64,000 nucleotides of DNA from Dokdonia sp. (GTDB lineage Bacteria; Bacteroidota; Bacteroidia; Flavobacteriales; Flavobacteriaceae). Positions within the stretch are counted from its first letter, which is position 1. Every line of letters begins with the position of its first letter. Below the pieces are notes generated by a model that was not told the origin of the DNA, ran no database searches, and was given only the letters and a program-made list of their open reading frames with translations. This document shows positions 53,538 to 62,688 of this stretch, piece by piece. Location: positions 186,001 to 250,000 of the forward strand of contig JAHDIF010000002.1 of NCBI GenBank assembly GCA_020630915.1, written 5' to 3'. The translations under genes were made by a program, and so were the position numbers.

Positions 53538-54215
53538 ATGAAAGCTATAGAAAATAAGGCATCTGATACAAAGAAACCTTGGCCTACAAAGAAAGCGATG
53601 CAACAGGTGTATGAGATGAAACTTTGGGGTTCAAACCAGACAGCGTTTTATTCGGGAGAAGGGTCCCACGATCCTTATATAATTAAACCATATATAGAGG
53701 CAGTCTGTAAATTTTTAAGTTCATTTACCAGTGCTCTCACAGTTTGTGATTTGGGTTGCGGAGATTTTAATGTAGGGAAAGAATTTGTTACGCTTTCGCG
53801 AAAGCTTATAGCCGTAGATATTGTACCCGAATTAATAGCCCATAATCAAAATACATTTCAAATCAAAAATTTAGAATTTAAATGCCTAGATATAGCCAAA
53901 GACCCATTACCCAAAGGAGATTGTGTTTTAGTACGTCAAGTATTACAACATATATCTAATGCCGAAATAAAGGCTATTCTGGGTAAACTCAAACAATATA
54001 AATATGTAATCCTTACAGAGCACCTTCCAAAAGGTGATTTTGAGCCTAATATAGATATCATTTCTGGTCAAGGTACTAGACTTAAGAAAGGTAGTGGGGT
54101 AGATGTATTAAAGGAACCATTTTGTTTGGAAGTCCAGAGTTCTAAAATTTTATTAGAAGTGCCGCTTGAAGTTCGTAAGGGTACTATAGTCTCTACCTTA
54201 TATACTATTTTCTAA
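53538..54215 (+). CDS. Class I SAM-dependent methyltransferase
   Basis: A 225-residue protein with methyltransferase motif I in TVCDLGCGDFNVGKEF and motif II in IAVDIVPELIAHN. LVRQVLQHISNAEIKAIL lies where motif III is expected. The N-terminal part WGSNQTAFYSGEGSHDP may hold the substrate-binding residues. The substrate is unknown. The palindrome at 53792 encodes LSRK directly between motifs I and II, a loop that tolerates change. The gene is isolated between two minus-strand genes. Confidence 0.82.
   Translation: MKAIENKASDTKKPWPTKKAMQQVYEMKLWGSNQTAFYSGEGSHDPYIIKPYIEAVCKFLSSFTSALTVCDLGCGDFNVGKEFVTLSRKLIAVDIVPELIAHNQNTFQIKNLEFKCLDIAKDPLPKGDCVLVRQVLQHISNAEIKAILGKLKQYKYVILTEHLPKGDFEPNIDIISGQGTRLKKGSGVDVLKEPFCLEVQSSKILLEVPLEVRKGTIVSTLYTIF
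53792..53805. repeat. Iterated palindrome GCTTTCGCGAAAGC, copy 15
   Basis: Perfect copy in the methyltransferase gene, read as LSRK. The only copy with a pyrimidine (T) on the right side. Confidence 0.95.
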
Positions 54216-54300
54216 AGAATAAAATTTGAATAAGATTTAAGTTACTCGACTAGGTTTTTTTTATAGGAGTCATTGTTAGTAACAGCTCTTCTTTTATTCA

Positions 54301-55356
54301 TTATTTTATAAATTTTTCAAATGTTGTTCCATTGAATTTATATGCTCCGTTTTCGTGAGTCCCAAGCCAAAGGTCACCTTTGTTGTCTTTGTAGATACTA
54401 AATAATGAAATGTCTTTAGAATTATCTTGAACTGGATAGTGCATTATCTTGGTTCCATCATATTTCCAAACACCATCAAGATAGGTTACAAACCACAAAT
54501 TGTTAAAATTATCTTTTACAGTTGATAAGTACTCGTCCAAACTACTGTCCTTTTTCCCATCTAAGCCGCCAATACTTTTATGTCTTGTGTAAAATTTATC
54601 GCTTTCCAATGTTGTACTGTCGTAAACGCCATAACGATATTCGGTATTGAACCAAAAATCACCATTTTTATCTTCGGTAATTGACCGTACTCCATTTGCT
54701 CCACCACTTCTAAATTCTGTAACATCCTCTTCAGTGATCCATTTAAACGATTGTCCATCGTATCGGCAAACTCCAACGGGGTTTGTGCCGAACCAAATAT
54801 TTCCTATCCTATCTTTATAAATGCTATAGACCCCAAAGGGATTAGATAAGTACGGTGGTTGAGGCAGTTCCAATTCAAATAATGTATTACCGTCATAGCG
54901 ATAAACTTTCTCCTCATTTTCATAAGAATGTCTAAACCACATATCTGTGGATTCAAGTTTCCAATCATTACTGATTTTTGCCGATATTGTTGTGAATAGA
55001 TTTCCGTCAAATTTGGATATCGTGGACTTTGAGTTGCTACTGGTGAAGTATATGTTGCCAGATTTGTCTTCTTTTATTTCATCAACTCTATTGTTTGACA
55101 AACCGTGTTTTGTTGTGTAATTAATCAATGTCTTTCCATCATATTTATACACTCCTGTTTCCCAACTACCAAACCAATAAATATTGTTCTTGTCTTGATA
55201 AATAACCATTATATTACTGCCAAGTTCTTTTACCGTGTTGCCTTTTTCGATTTGTTTATTAAGCTGTTTGGTGTTTTTTTCATAAGAAGAGGTCTGCCCA
55301 TTGCACGATGTCAAAAGAGTTAAGATGATTAGAAGTATGAGTACGTTCAATTTCAT
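54301..55356 (-). CDS. Two-component-regulator-propeller lipoprotein
   Basis: A 351-residue lipoprotein (lipobox LTSC at residues 15-18). It carries about six propeller repeats of the Reg_prop type, such as IYQDKNNIYWFGSWETGVYKYDG, IKEDKSGNIYF, IYKDRIGNIWFGTNPVGVCRYDG, ITEDKNGDFWF, VKDNFNNLWFVTYLDGVWKYDG and IYKDNKGDLWLGTHENGAYKFNG. Such repeats usually form the sensor part of hybrid two-component proteins; here they stand alone with no kinase. Its flanks carry no palindrome and its composition feels somewhat different, so transfer is possible but not shown. Confidence 0.85.
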   Translation of the reverse strand: MKLNVLILLIILTLLTSCNGQTSSYEKNTKQLNKQIEKGNTVKELGSNIMVIYQDKNNIYWFGSWETGVYKYDGKTLINYTTKHGLSNNRVDEIKEDKSGNIYFTSSNSKSTISKFDGNLFTTISAKISNDWKLESTDMWFRHSYENEEKVYRYDGNTLFELELPQPPYLSNPFGVYSIYKDRIGNIWFGTNPVGVCRYDGQSFKWITEEDVTEFRSGGANGVRSITEDKNGDFWFNTEYRYGVYDSTTLESDKFYTRHKSIGGLDGKKDSSLDEYLSTVKDNFNNLWFVTYLDGVWKYDGTKIMHYPVQDNSKDISLFSIYKDNKGDLWLGTHENGAYKFNGTTFEKFIK

Positions 55357-55654
55357 TTCTGCAGGTTGGTGTTTGTTATGTCATCGTTGAGTTACCACTA
55401 TGGGTCTGGGTATATCTTGTGAGTGACCTAGTCTGCCGAGTATTTAGATTAGATGGCTGACTGTAGAACGTGGTTTTTTGTTTTAGGACTTAGGTTTAAA
55501 TATACTTAAAGTTTTTATGTTGAAGCTTCTTTAACTTTTTGAGTAAGCTATAGTGATATTGAGCCATAATTTTTTTTACGAAAGCGTACCATAAAAAAAG
55601 CCACCTTTGGGGGAAAAGGCAGCTTTTAGGACTAAGTTGGGTATGTTGTCTGGC
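55357..55654. other. Intergenic stretch of 298 bases
   Basis: No gene was found. It holds a half copy of the iterated palindrome (CGAAAGCG near 55578) and the terminator at 55593. The remaining AT-rich part is presumably the promoter region of the propeller lipoprotein. Confidence 0.6.
55593..55627 (-). terminator. Terminator of the beta-oxidation operon
   Basis: An interrupted stem, AAAAGC-CCTTT with AAAGG-GCTTTT and two internal mismatches, followed on the minus strand by a U-run. It lies 28 bases beyond the acyl-CoA dehydrogenase stop. Confidence 0.75.
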
Positions 55655-57469
55655 TTACCCGTCAAAACGGTATTTACCATTCTTTTCAATATCTGCAGCA
55701 ATCTTATTACGTAAGCCTATAATGTTAGGCTGGTTTGTGTATTTAGTAAAACGCTTAAGACCCATAAGCATCATACGCTGCTCATCACCTTCGGCAAAAG
55801 AAACAATTGCTTCTTTCGCTTTTGTTTGGATAATGTCTACAGCGTTAAATAAATAGAGTTGCGTCATAGCAATTTGCGTTTCTTGACTCTCTACCCCGTA
55901 ACGCTTTGCGTTTTTCTCAGTACGTAGGATCGCACTTTCTGCCATATAGATTTCTATCAAAATATCTGCTGCACACATCAACAACTGTTGGTGTTGTTCT
56001 AGTTCTGTACCATACTCTTGAGCTGCAGCGCCAGCTACCATTAAAAATACTTTTTTGAGACTTTTTACCAACGCTTTTTCTTCAGATAGCGTCTCTGAGT
56101 AATCTGGGGTCTCAAAAGATGGGATTCCCATAAGCTCATCTTTTACGGCCATAGCGGGTCCCATAAAATCTACGTGCCCTTTCATTGCTTTTTTAACCAT
56201 CATTCCTACCGCAAGCATACGGTTTATCTCGTTTGTACCCTCATAAATACGAGAGATACGAGCATCACGCCACGCACTTTCCATGGGAGTATCTGCACTA
56301 AAGCCCATTCCTCCAAAAATCTGAATACCTTCATCTGTAGTATTCTGTACATCTTCAGAAACCGCTACTTTGAGGATAGAACACTCAATCGCATACTCCT
56401 CAACCCCTTTAAGCTCTGCTTCTTGGTGGGTGTTTCCTGCCGCATGACGCATAGCGATACGGTCTTCTATATTTTTTGCTGCTCTGTAACACGCACTTTC
56501 ATCTACATAAACATTGGTAGCCATCAATGCAAGCTTTTGCTTTATAGCGCCAAAGTTTACAATAGGTGTTTTAAACTGTACACGCTCCTTTGCATAGGTA
56601 GTCGCCTCATTAACCACACGACGTTGCGCGTCTAGACAAGCCGCAGCCAGTTTGATACGCCCTACATTAAGGGCATTCATGGCAATTTTAAAACCATTAC
56701 CACGCTCTGAAAGCATATTCTCAACTGGAACTACTGTGTCATTAAAAAATACTTGACGAGTAGAGGAGGAGTGTATCCCTAGCTTTTTCTCTTCATCACC
56801 TAAAGTAATGCCGTTAGAAGGATCATTCTCTACAATAAAACCGGTGATATTCTTATCATCTTCTATACGAGCAAAAACGATAAAAACATTACAAAAACCT
56901 GCATTAGAGATCCACATTTTCTGGCCAGAAATCTTATAAGACTTTCCGTCGTCAGAGAGGACCGCTTTTGTTTTTCCAGAATTAGCATCAGATCCAGCAC
57001 CTGGCTCGGTAAGACAGTAGGCTCCAAACCACTCACCAGAAGCGAGCTTAGGAACATATTTCATTTTTTGCTCTTCATTACCGTATAATGTAATAGGCAT
57101 TGTACCAATTCCTGTATGCGCTCCAAAGGCAGTACTAAAAGATCCCGTAGCACCAGAGATATAGTCACAAACGAGCATCGTACTTACAAAGCCCATCCCA
57201 AGACCTTCGTATTTTTCTGGTACGGCTACACCTAATAAACCTAGTTCTCCAGCTTTGCGCATGGTTTCTTCTGTGTAGGCATAATCTTTTGCCTCAAAAC
57301 GTTCCCAATGTGCCCATAAATCACGATCTACAAACTCTTTTGTACTATCGCGCATCATTTTTTGTTCTTCATCAAGATCTTCCATTGTGAATACATCTTC
57401 ACAAGCAGTTTCCTTTACGATAAACTGCCCACCTCTTAGGATATCTTTTTCTGTTGCTTCTGTGCTCAT
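55655..57469 (-). CDS. Acyl-CoA dehydrogenase (long type)
   Basis: A 604-residue flavoenzyme for the first step of beta-oxidation. The core (residues 20-420) includes GAYCLTEPGAGSDANSGKTKA, KMWISNAGFCNVFIVFARI and YAIECSILKVAVSEDVQ. It ends with QIFGGMGFSADTPMESAWRDARISRIYEGTNEINRM, the usual C-terminal motif that holds the flavin and active-site Glu. An additional 170-residue C-terminal helical domain places it with the longer FadE-type enzymes. It is the last gene of the operon. Confidence 0.93.
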   Translation of the reverse strand: MSTEATEKDILRGGQFIVKETACEDVFTMEDLDEEQKMMRDSTKEFVDRDLWAHWERFEAKDYAYTEETMRKAGELGLLGVAVPEKYEGLGMGFVSTMLVCDYISGATGSFSTAFGAHTGIGTMPITLYGNEEQKMKYVPKLASGEWFGAYCLTEPGAGSDANSGKTKAVLSDDGKSYKISGQKMWISNAGFCNVFIVFARIEDDKNITGFIVENDPSNGITLGDEEKKLGIHSSSTRQVFFNDTVVPVENMLSERGNGFKIAMNALNVGRIKLAAACLDAQRRVVNEATTYAKERVQFKTPIVNFGAIKQKLALMATNVYVDESACYRAAKNIEDRIAMRHAAGNTHQEAELKGVEEYAIECSILKVAVSEDVQNTTDEGIQIFGGMGFSADTPMESAWRDARISRIYEGTNEINRMLAVGMMVKKAMKGHVDFMGPAMAVKDELMGIPSFETPDYSETLSEEKALVKSLKKVFLMVAGAAAQEYGTELEQHQQLLMCAADILIEIYMAESAILRTEKNAKRYGVESQETQIAMTQLYLFNAVDIIQTKAKEAIVSFAEGDEQRMMLMGLKRFTKYTNQPNIIGLRNKIAADIEKNGKYRFDG

Positions 57470-57495
57470 TTTTTCTTGGTATTTATAGCGTTTAC

Positions 57496-57509
57496 GCTTT
57501 CGCGAAAAT
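57496..57509. repeat. Degenerate copy of the iterated palindrome
   Basis: GCTTTCGCGAAAAT: the left arm is intact and the terminal GC of the right arm is replaced. It lies in the 52-base gap between the thiolase and dehydrogenase genes. Confidence 0.6.
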
Positions 57510-57521
57510 TTACTTGTTTTA

Positions 57522-58715
57522 TTAATTTAAGAATTCAAATATTCCTGCTGCTCCTTGTCCGGTTCCTACACACATCGTAACCATACCGTATTTGCCTTGC
57601 ATGTCTCGTTTGCGCATTTCATCAAATAATTGCACTGAGAGTTTTCCTCCTGTACATCCTAATGGGTGACCCAATGCAATTGCGCCTCCATTGACATTAA
57701 TGATGTCTGGATTAAGATCTAATTCTCTAATCACGGCTAGAGATTGTGAAGCAAAGGCCTCATTAAGCTCTATGAGCTCAATGTCGTTTTGTTGTAATCC
57801 TGCTTGCTTTAATGCCTTTGGGATGGCTGCTACAGGGCCTATCCCCATAATTCGTGGCGGTACACCTGCTGCTGCATAATTTACCATACGTGCAATTGGC
57901 TCTATATTTAATTCTTTAACCATTTCCTCACTCATTACCATTACAAAAGCAGCACCATCACTCATTTGCGAAGAGTTTCCTGCTGTTACACTACCACCTT
58001 GAGCAAATACTGCTCTTAGTTTAGCAAGTGCTTCTTTGTTGGTTCCTTTACGTGGTCCTTCATCTTTAGTTACTGTATAACTCTTTGTTGCTTTTTTACC
58101 GTTTGCGTCTATATAGGTCTGTTCTACATCTATAGGTACAATCTGGTCTTGAAAACGATCTTCTGCAAGTGCGCGAAGGGCTTTCATATGTGAGTTGTAG
58201 GCAAACTCGTCTTGGTCTTCACGAGATACATTAAACTCATTAGCAACAGCTTCGGCAGTATTACCCATTCCCCAGTAATACTCCTCGTGACCAGCTTTTA
58301 CAACGGTATCGTAATTCAATTCTGGTTTAAAACCTGTCATTGGGACAGAGCTCATAGACTCTGCACCACCAGCAATAATACATTTGGCCATTCCAGATTG
58401 TATTTTTGCCACGGCCATCCCGATGGTTTCAATTCCAGAAGAACAGAAACGATTTACCGTTACACCAGGAACGTCTATAATGTCTAACCCCATTAATGAG
58501 ATCAAACGAGCCATATTAAGACCTTGAGATCCTTCTGGCATGGCGTTTCCAACAATCACATCATCTATACGTTTTTTGTCAAATTCAGGAAGCTCCTTCA
58601 TCATATGTTGGATGGTTTCTGCAGCAAGCTCATCTGCTCTTTTAAATCTAAAGACACCTTTAGGTGCTTTCCCAACCGCTGTTCTATATGCTTTAACTAT
58701 ATATGCTGTTTTCAT
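57522..58715 (-). CDS. Acetyl-CoA C-acyltransferase (3-ketoacyl-CoA thiolase)
   Basis: A 397-residue thiolase completing each cycle of beta-oxidation. The nucleophile is Cys91 in NRFCSSGIETIG. The other active-site residues are in LNEAFASQSL, NGGAIALGHPLGCTGGKLS and CVGTGQGAAGIFE, all canonical. It lies between the hydratase/dehydrogenase and the acyl-CoA dehydrogenase with short gaps (12 and 52 bases). Confidence 0.94.
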   Translation of the reverse strand: MKTAYIVKAYRTAVGKAPKGVFRFKRADELAAETIQHMMKELPEFDKKRIDDVIVGNAMPEGSQGLNMARLISLMGLDIIDVPGVTVNRFCSSGIETIGMAVAKIQSGMAKCIIAGGAESMSSVPMTGFKPELNYDTVVKAGHEEYYWGMGNTAEAVANEFNVSREDQDEFAYNSHMKALRALAEDRFQDQIVPIDVEQTYIDANGKKATKSYTVTKDEGPRKGTNKEALAKLRAVFAQGGSVTAGNSSQMSDGAAFVMVMSEEMVKELNIEPIARMVNYAAAGVPPRIMGIGPVAAIPKALKQAGLQQNDIELIELNEAFASQSLAVIRELDLNPDIINVNGGAIALGHPLGCTGGKLSVQLFDEMRKRDMQGKYGMVTMCVGTGQGAAGIFEFLN

Positions 58716-58727
58716 CTTTTCTTTTTC

Positions 58728-61136
58728 TTAGTTTCTTAAAGGCTTTCCTTTTTGCAACATATGTTGTATACGCTCCAAGGTTTTTCGCTCTGTGCTTAAT
58801 GATAAGAAGGCTTCGCGTTCGATATCTAGTAAGTATTGTTCAGAAACTCGTGTAGGTTCTGATAAATCTCCTCCAGCCATCACATAGGCCAGTTTATTAG
58901 CAATTTTCTTATCGTGCTCAGAGATGTAGTTAGAGGCTTCCATAGAGTCTGTTCCTACTAAAAACATTCCTAATGCTTGCTTTCCTAAGACCAATACATC
59001 TTTACGTTTTACGGGTTGCGTATAACCCATATCTGCCATTTGGCGCGCTACTGCCTTAGCTGTGGCGATCTGACGATCACGGTTTACAACCACAAGATCT
59101 TTCCCGTGTTTTAATATATTTAGGTCATAGGCTTCGTGAGCAGAGGTAGACACTTTTGCCATACCTATGGTTAAGAAGTGCTCTTGCAATACATTTAATT
59201 GCACATCACCTTTTGTAAATTGATCTGAAGCTCTCATAGCCATTTCTTTGGATCCACCACCACCAGGAATAACACCTACACCAAACTCTACAAGTCCAAT
59301 GTAAGATTCTGCTGCAGCAACCACTCTGTCTGCGTGCAAGGTCATTTCACAACCACCGCCTAAGGTCATTCCGTGAGGAGCAACTACCGTTGGGATAGAA
59401 GAGTATCGAAGACGCATACACGTATCTTGAAAATATTTTACGGCGGCATTGAGTTCATCATATTCTTGCTCTACGGCAAACATAAAGATCATCCCAATGT
59501 TCGCACCTACGGAGAAATTAGCTCCTTGATTTCCGACTACTAGGCCATCAAAATCTTTTTCGGCGAGATCAATGGCTTTATTAACACCTGCAAGTACGTC
59601 GCCTCCTATAGAATTCATCTTAGAGCGAAACTCTACATTTAAGATTCCGTCGCCTAAGTCTTGAACAGATACTCCTGAGTTAGAAAATACTTCCGATTGT
59701 TTTCTAATGTTATCAAGAATAATAAATGAATCTTGACCCGGTTTTTTCTCGTGCGCTTTCGCGGAAGCGGAATACACATACGTAGCACCTTCTTTTACAG
59801 AATAGAAGCTATCAATACCGTTTGCTACCATATCCGTTACCCACGAGGCAACCTCAAGACCTTCGGCATTCATAAGCCCCATTCCTTCTTGTACACCTAT
59901 AGCATCCCAAATCTCAAAAGGACCGTGCTGCCAGCCGAAACCAGCTTTCATAGCGTCATCTATCTTATATAGCTCATCGGTAATTTCTGGAATACGGTTT
60001 TGTACATACGCAAATAAGTGGGCAAAGCACTTGCGGTAAAATTCGCCAGCTTTATCCTTTCCTTTTACAAGGATAGGGAAGCGGTCTGCAACGTTATCTA
60101 CATTCTTTGTGCCTTCGAGTGTGGCAAACTTGGCTTTTTTGTTAGAACGATACTCCAGTGTATCAAGATCTAATGTGAGGATCTCTTTACGTCCCTCAGT
60201 ATTTACAGTCTTTTTATAGAAACCTTGCTTTGTTTTAGATCCTAACCATTTATTTTCCATCATCGTATTGATGAAATCAGGTAAAGCGAAAAGCTCTTTA
60301 CGCTCATCTTTTGGACAATTCTCTGCAATACCATTTGCTACGTGCACGAGCGTATCCAATCCTACAACATCTACTGTTCTAAACGTAGCACTTTTAGGAC
60401 GTCCTATAACAGGTCCTGTTAATTTATCTACTTCTTCTACGGTCATACCCATATTCTTAACGGTATGGAATAGAGACATAATAGAGAAGATCCCGATACG
60501 GTTTCCTATAAATGCAGGTGTATCCTTAGCCACTACAGAAGTTTTTCCTAAGAATTGCTCCCCGTAGTTGTTTAAGAAATCAAGAACTGATTGGTCGGTT
60601 TTAGGACCTGGTATGATTTCAAATAATTTTAAGTAACGTGCTGGGTTAAAAAAGTGCGTACCACAGAAGTGCTTCTGGAAGTCTTCACTACGCCCTTCAC
60701 TCATAAACTGAATAGGAATACCAGATGTGTTAGAAGTGATAAGCGTTCCTGGTGTTCTGTGCTTTTCTAGGTTTTCAAAAACTTGTTTTTTGATATCTAG
60801 TCTTTCTACAACCACCTCGATGATCCAATCTACATCCTTAACCTTTGCAATATCATCTTCTAGATTACCTGTTGTGATTCTTTTCGCAAAAGCTTGATTA
60901 TAAATAGGAGAGGGCTTGCTTTTGAGTGCTGCCGTGAGGGCATCATTTACCATACGGTTGCGCACCACAGTATCTTTAAGCGTAAGGCCTTTTGCTTCTT
61001 CCTTTGCATTGAGTTCGCGAGGTACAATATCTAACAATAAGACATCTACACCGATGTTTGCAAAATGACAAGCAATCCCGCTTCCCATAATACCACTACC
61101 GATGACGGCTACTTTTTTTATTCTACGTTTTGCCAT
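58728..61136 (-). CDS. 3-hydroxyacyl-CoA dehydrogenase/enoyl-CoA hydratase fusion (FadN-like order)
   Basis: An 802-residue bifunctional enzyme. The NAD-binding dehydrogenase is N-terminal (VAVIGSGIMGSGIACHFANIG, GTHFFNPARYLKLFEII, GNRIGIF) and the crotonase is C-terminal (GANFSVGANIGM, VVAPHGMTLGGGCEM, IGLVEFGVGVIPGGGG). This order is the reverse of Escherichia coli FadB/FadJ and matches the Bacillus FadN type. The start codon overlaps the MarR stop by one base (TAATG). Imperfect palindrome copies lie at 59755 and near 60880. Confidence 0.92.
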   Translation of the reverse strand: MAKRRIKKVAVIGSGIMGSGIACHFANIGVDVLLLDIVPRELNAKEEAKGLTLKDTVVRNRMVNDALTAALKSKPSPIYNQAFAKRITTGNLEDDIAKVKDVDWIIEVVVERLDIKKQVFENLEKHRTPGTLITSNTSGIPIQFMSEGRSEDFQKHFCGTHFFNPARYLKLFEIIPGPKTDQSVLDFLNNYGEQFLGKTSVVAKDTPAFIGNRIGIFSIMSLFHTVKNMGMTVEEVDKLTGPVIGRPKSATFRTVDVVGLDTLVHVANGIAENCPKDERKELFALPDFINTMMENKWLGSKTKQGFYKKTVNTEGRKEILTLDLDTLEYRSNKKAKFATLEGTKNVDNVADRFPILVKGKDKAGEFYRKCFAHLFAYVQNRIPEITDELYKIDDAMKAGFGWQHGPFEIWDAIGVQEGMGLMNAEGLEVASWVTDMVANGIDSFYSVKEGATYVYSASAKAHEKKPGQDSFIILDNIRKQSEVFSNSGVSVQDLGDGILNVEFRSKMNSIGGDVLAGVNKAIDLAEKDFDGLVVGNQGANFSVGANIGMIFMFAVEQEYDELNAAVKYFQDTCMRLRYSSIPTVVAPHGMTLGGGCEMTLHADRVVAAAESYIGLVEFGVGVIPGGGGSKEMAMRASDQFTKGDVQLNVLQEHFLTIGMAKVSTSAHEAYDLNILKHGKDLVVVNRDRQIATAKAVARQMADMGYTQPVKRKDVLVLGKQALGMFLVGTDSMEASNYISEHDKKIANKLAYVMAGGDLSEPTRVSEQYLLDIEREAFLSLSTERKTLERIQHMLQKGKPLRN
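59755..59768. repeat. One-mismatch copy of the iterated palindrome
   Basis: GCTTTCGCGGAAGC, in the hydratase/dehydrogenase gene, read on the minus strand as ASAKA. One A-to-G change separates it from a perfect copy. Confidence 0.7.
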
Positions 61137-61591
61137 TATTTAAGTGTCGTTTCTATTGGGTTATATATTTTTTTATTCTGTATTAAGTCGTTAATCGTCT
61201 CAATAACTTCATAAAAATGGTTTATTTTTTCTTCAGAAATATCTGCGCGTACTGCTTCATTAAAGCGTATTACACGATCCTTAGAATAGTCTCTTTTTTC
61301 AAGACCAAACTCTGTAAGATGGATCAACACACCGCGTCCGTCTGAAGGGTTAGGTTTGCGCTCTATTAGACCACGCTCTTCCATAGCTTTAAGCGTGCGG
61401 GATAGGGAAGTGGCTTCCATTCCCATACGTGGTCCCAATGCAGTAGAGGGCGTTCCTTCTTCTGGATCTATGCTTAGCAATGCAAAACCTGTAGCCATTG
61501 TGGTGTCAAACTGCGCTGCCTGCTCGTTATACATTTTCATAACTGCTTGCCAGGTGGCTCGTAAACAGTAATCTATAGTTTTATCTTTCAT
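61136..61591 (-). CDS. MarR-family transcriptional regulator of the beta-oxidation operon
   Basis: A 151-residue winged-helix protein: TTMATGFALLSIDPEEGTPS, LGPRMGMEATSLSRTLKAMEERGLIERKPN (recognition helix) and SDGRGVLIHLTEFG (wing). It is the first gene of the four-gene operon and probably represses it until an acyl-CoA ligand is bound, by analogy with other MarR- and FadR-controlled fad operons. A near-palindromic site lies 42 bases upstream of its start. Confidence 0.88.
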   Translation of the reverse strand: MKDKTIDYCLRATWQAVMKMYNEQAAQFDTTMATGFALLSIDPEEGTPSTALGPRMGMEATSLSRTLKAMEERGLIERKPNPSDGRGVLIHLTEFGLEKRDYSKDRVIRFNEAVRADISEEKINHFYEVIETINDLIQNKKIYNPIETTLK

Positions 61592-61632
61592 TTATAGTAT
61601 GTTCGAAAACGTTGTAAATATACAAAATTTAT

Positions 61633-61644
61633 TATGCACGCATA
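61633..61644. promoter_or_regulatory. Candidate MarR operator (TATGC-AC-GCATA)
   Basis: Five-base perfect arms around two central bases, 42 bases before the marR start codon, within the probable promoter. Size and location fit autorepression by a MarR dimer. Confidence 0.5.
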
Positions 61645-61741
61645 GTAAATAGTAATTTTTTTAAGAAATAGCCTAGATTGTTTTTCGAATATAAGCTTCT
61701 AATGGGATGCTTAAACGCTTGGATCTTGACGAAATGGCTGG

Positions 61742-61770
61742 GTCACCCTGAACTTGTTTCAGGGTCGCAT
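61742..61770. repeat. 29-bp stem-loop repeat, unit 1
   Basis: Hairpin with arms ACCCTGAA (61745-61752) and TTCAGGGT (61758-61765) and loop CTTGT, framed by GTC and CGCAT. The other unit is in opposite orientation with compensating stem changes. Confidence 0.85.
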
Positions 61771-61808
61771 CTAGTTTTTAAGGGTCATATGGTTAAGATA
61801 GCTCTCGA

Positions 61809-61837
61809 GTGCGATGCTGAAACGAGTTCAGCATGAC
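61809..61837. repeat. 29-bp stem-loop repeat, unit 2 (inverted)
   Basis: Hairpin with arms ATGCTGAA (61814-61821) and TTCAGCAT (61827-61834). Read on the minus strand it aligns to unit 1 over all 29 bases; the stem bases differ in complementary pairs. Confidence 0.85.
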
Positions 61838-61971
61838 GAATGTAAGCGTCAAAAGACTCCAACAGCGCAGCGGAGAGGATATTCAGGCATCTAGTGGCCT
61901 CGACTGATAAAAGAGCACATAGCAAAGCCATACTAAGTTTACTTACTAGAGACAACTTTTCTATTTAGGAA

Positions 61972-62583
61972 CTATATTTTAGAAAAATAATGTGTAATCC
62001 CAGTAAGTATGCTCTGTACGGCATATGCCGCTAGAATCATCCCCATAATCTTACTGATCACTGTAATACCATAACTTCCTATTTTATCCTGAAGCTTGTT
62101 TGCAGCGAGAAGGATTAAACTTGTAAGCGCTATGACGATCAAAACCAAGGCTGTGGTGAATAATTGATCTTGTATACCGTATAAATGATTGTCTGTAAGC
62201 AAAACAACCGCCATAATAGCACCTGGAGATGCGATAGAAGGAATGGCGATAGGAAAAATAGTCACATGCTTATAATCTGTTATCTGACTCTTTTCTTTTT
62301 CGGGTTTTCCGTCTCCAAAAATCATAGTAAGAGCAAATAGAAATAGAATAACACCACCCGAAATTTGAAACGCATCTAAGGTAACCGACATACTTTCCAA
62401 AATTATCTGCCCAATTACAATAAAAAACAATAAGATCAGAAAGGCAATAGCCGCGGCTCTTATGGCGATTTTCTTTTTGTGAGCTTTGTCAAATTCTTTG
62501 GTCGCCTCCAGATATACGGGAACGGTCCCAATAGGATCAATTACTGCAAAAATGAAAAAGAGCTTTGTGAGTAGTGTGATCAT
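61972..62583 (-). CDS. MarC-family membrane protein
   Basis: A 203-residue protein with six predicted spans. Family-typical stretches are FFIFAVIDPIGTVPVYLEATKEF, AFQISGGVILFLFALTMIFG, IFPIAIPSIASPGAIMAVVLL and KIMGMILAAYAVQSILTGI. The MarC family was once linked to antibiotic resistance but its real role is unknown. It is isolated, with repeats on both sides. Confidence 0.9.
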   Translation of the reverse strand: MITLLTKLFFIFAVIDPIGTVPVYLEATKEFDKAHKKKIAIRAAAIAFLILLFFIVIGQIILESMSVTLDAFQISGGVILFLFALTMIFGDGKPEKEKSQITDYKHVTIFPIAIPSIASPGAIMAVVLLTDNHLYGIQDQLFTTALVLIVIALTSLILLAANKLQDKIGSYGITVISKIMGMILAAYAVQSILTGITHYFSKI

Positions 62584-62688
62584 TATATTTTTTTAAAAAT
62601 TAAAAGCAACGGAGGCATCTGCAGGACTGGCTGCGGCTGAGAGTTGTTGTGTGTGCTGAGAAAGTAGCATTTAACTCATAATGTCTCC

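Larger units (their letters stand above)
61592..61971. other. Intergenic stretch of 380 bases with stem-loop repeats
   Basis: No gene was found. The left part (to about 61700) is the MarR operon leader with a candidate operator. The middle holds a pair of inverted stem-loop repeats at 61742-61770 and 61809-61837. Nothing distinct was seen from 61840 to 61971. Confidence 0.7.

Noticed and set aside
56174-56635. 153-codon frame antisense to the acyl-CoA dehydrogenase
   Set aside because: No start context, no motif, and full overlap with a strong gene.
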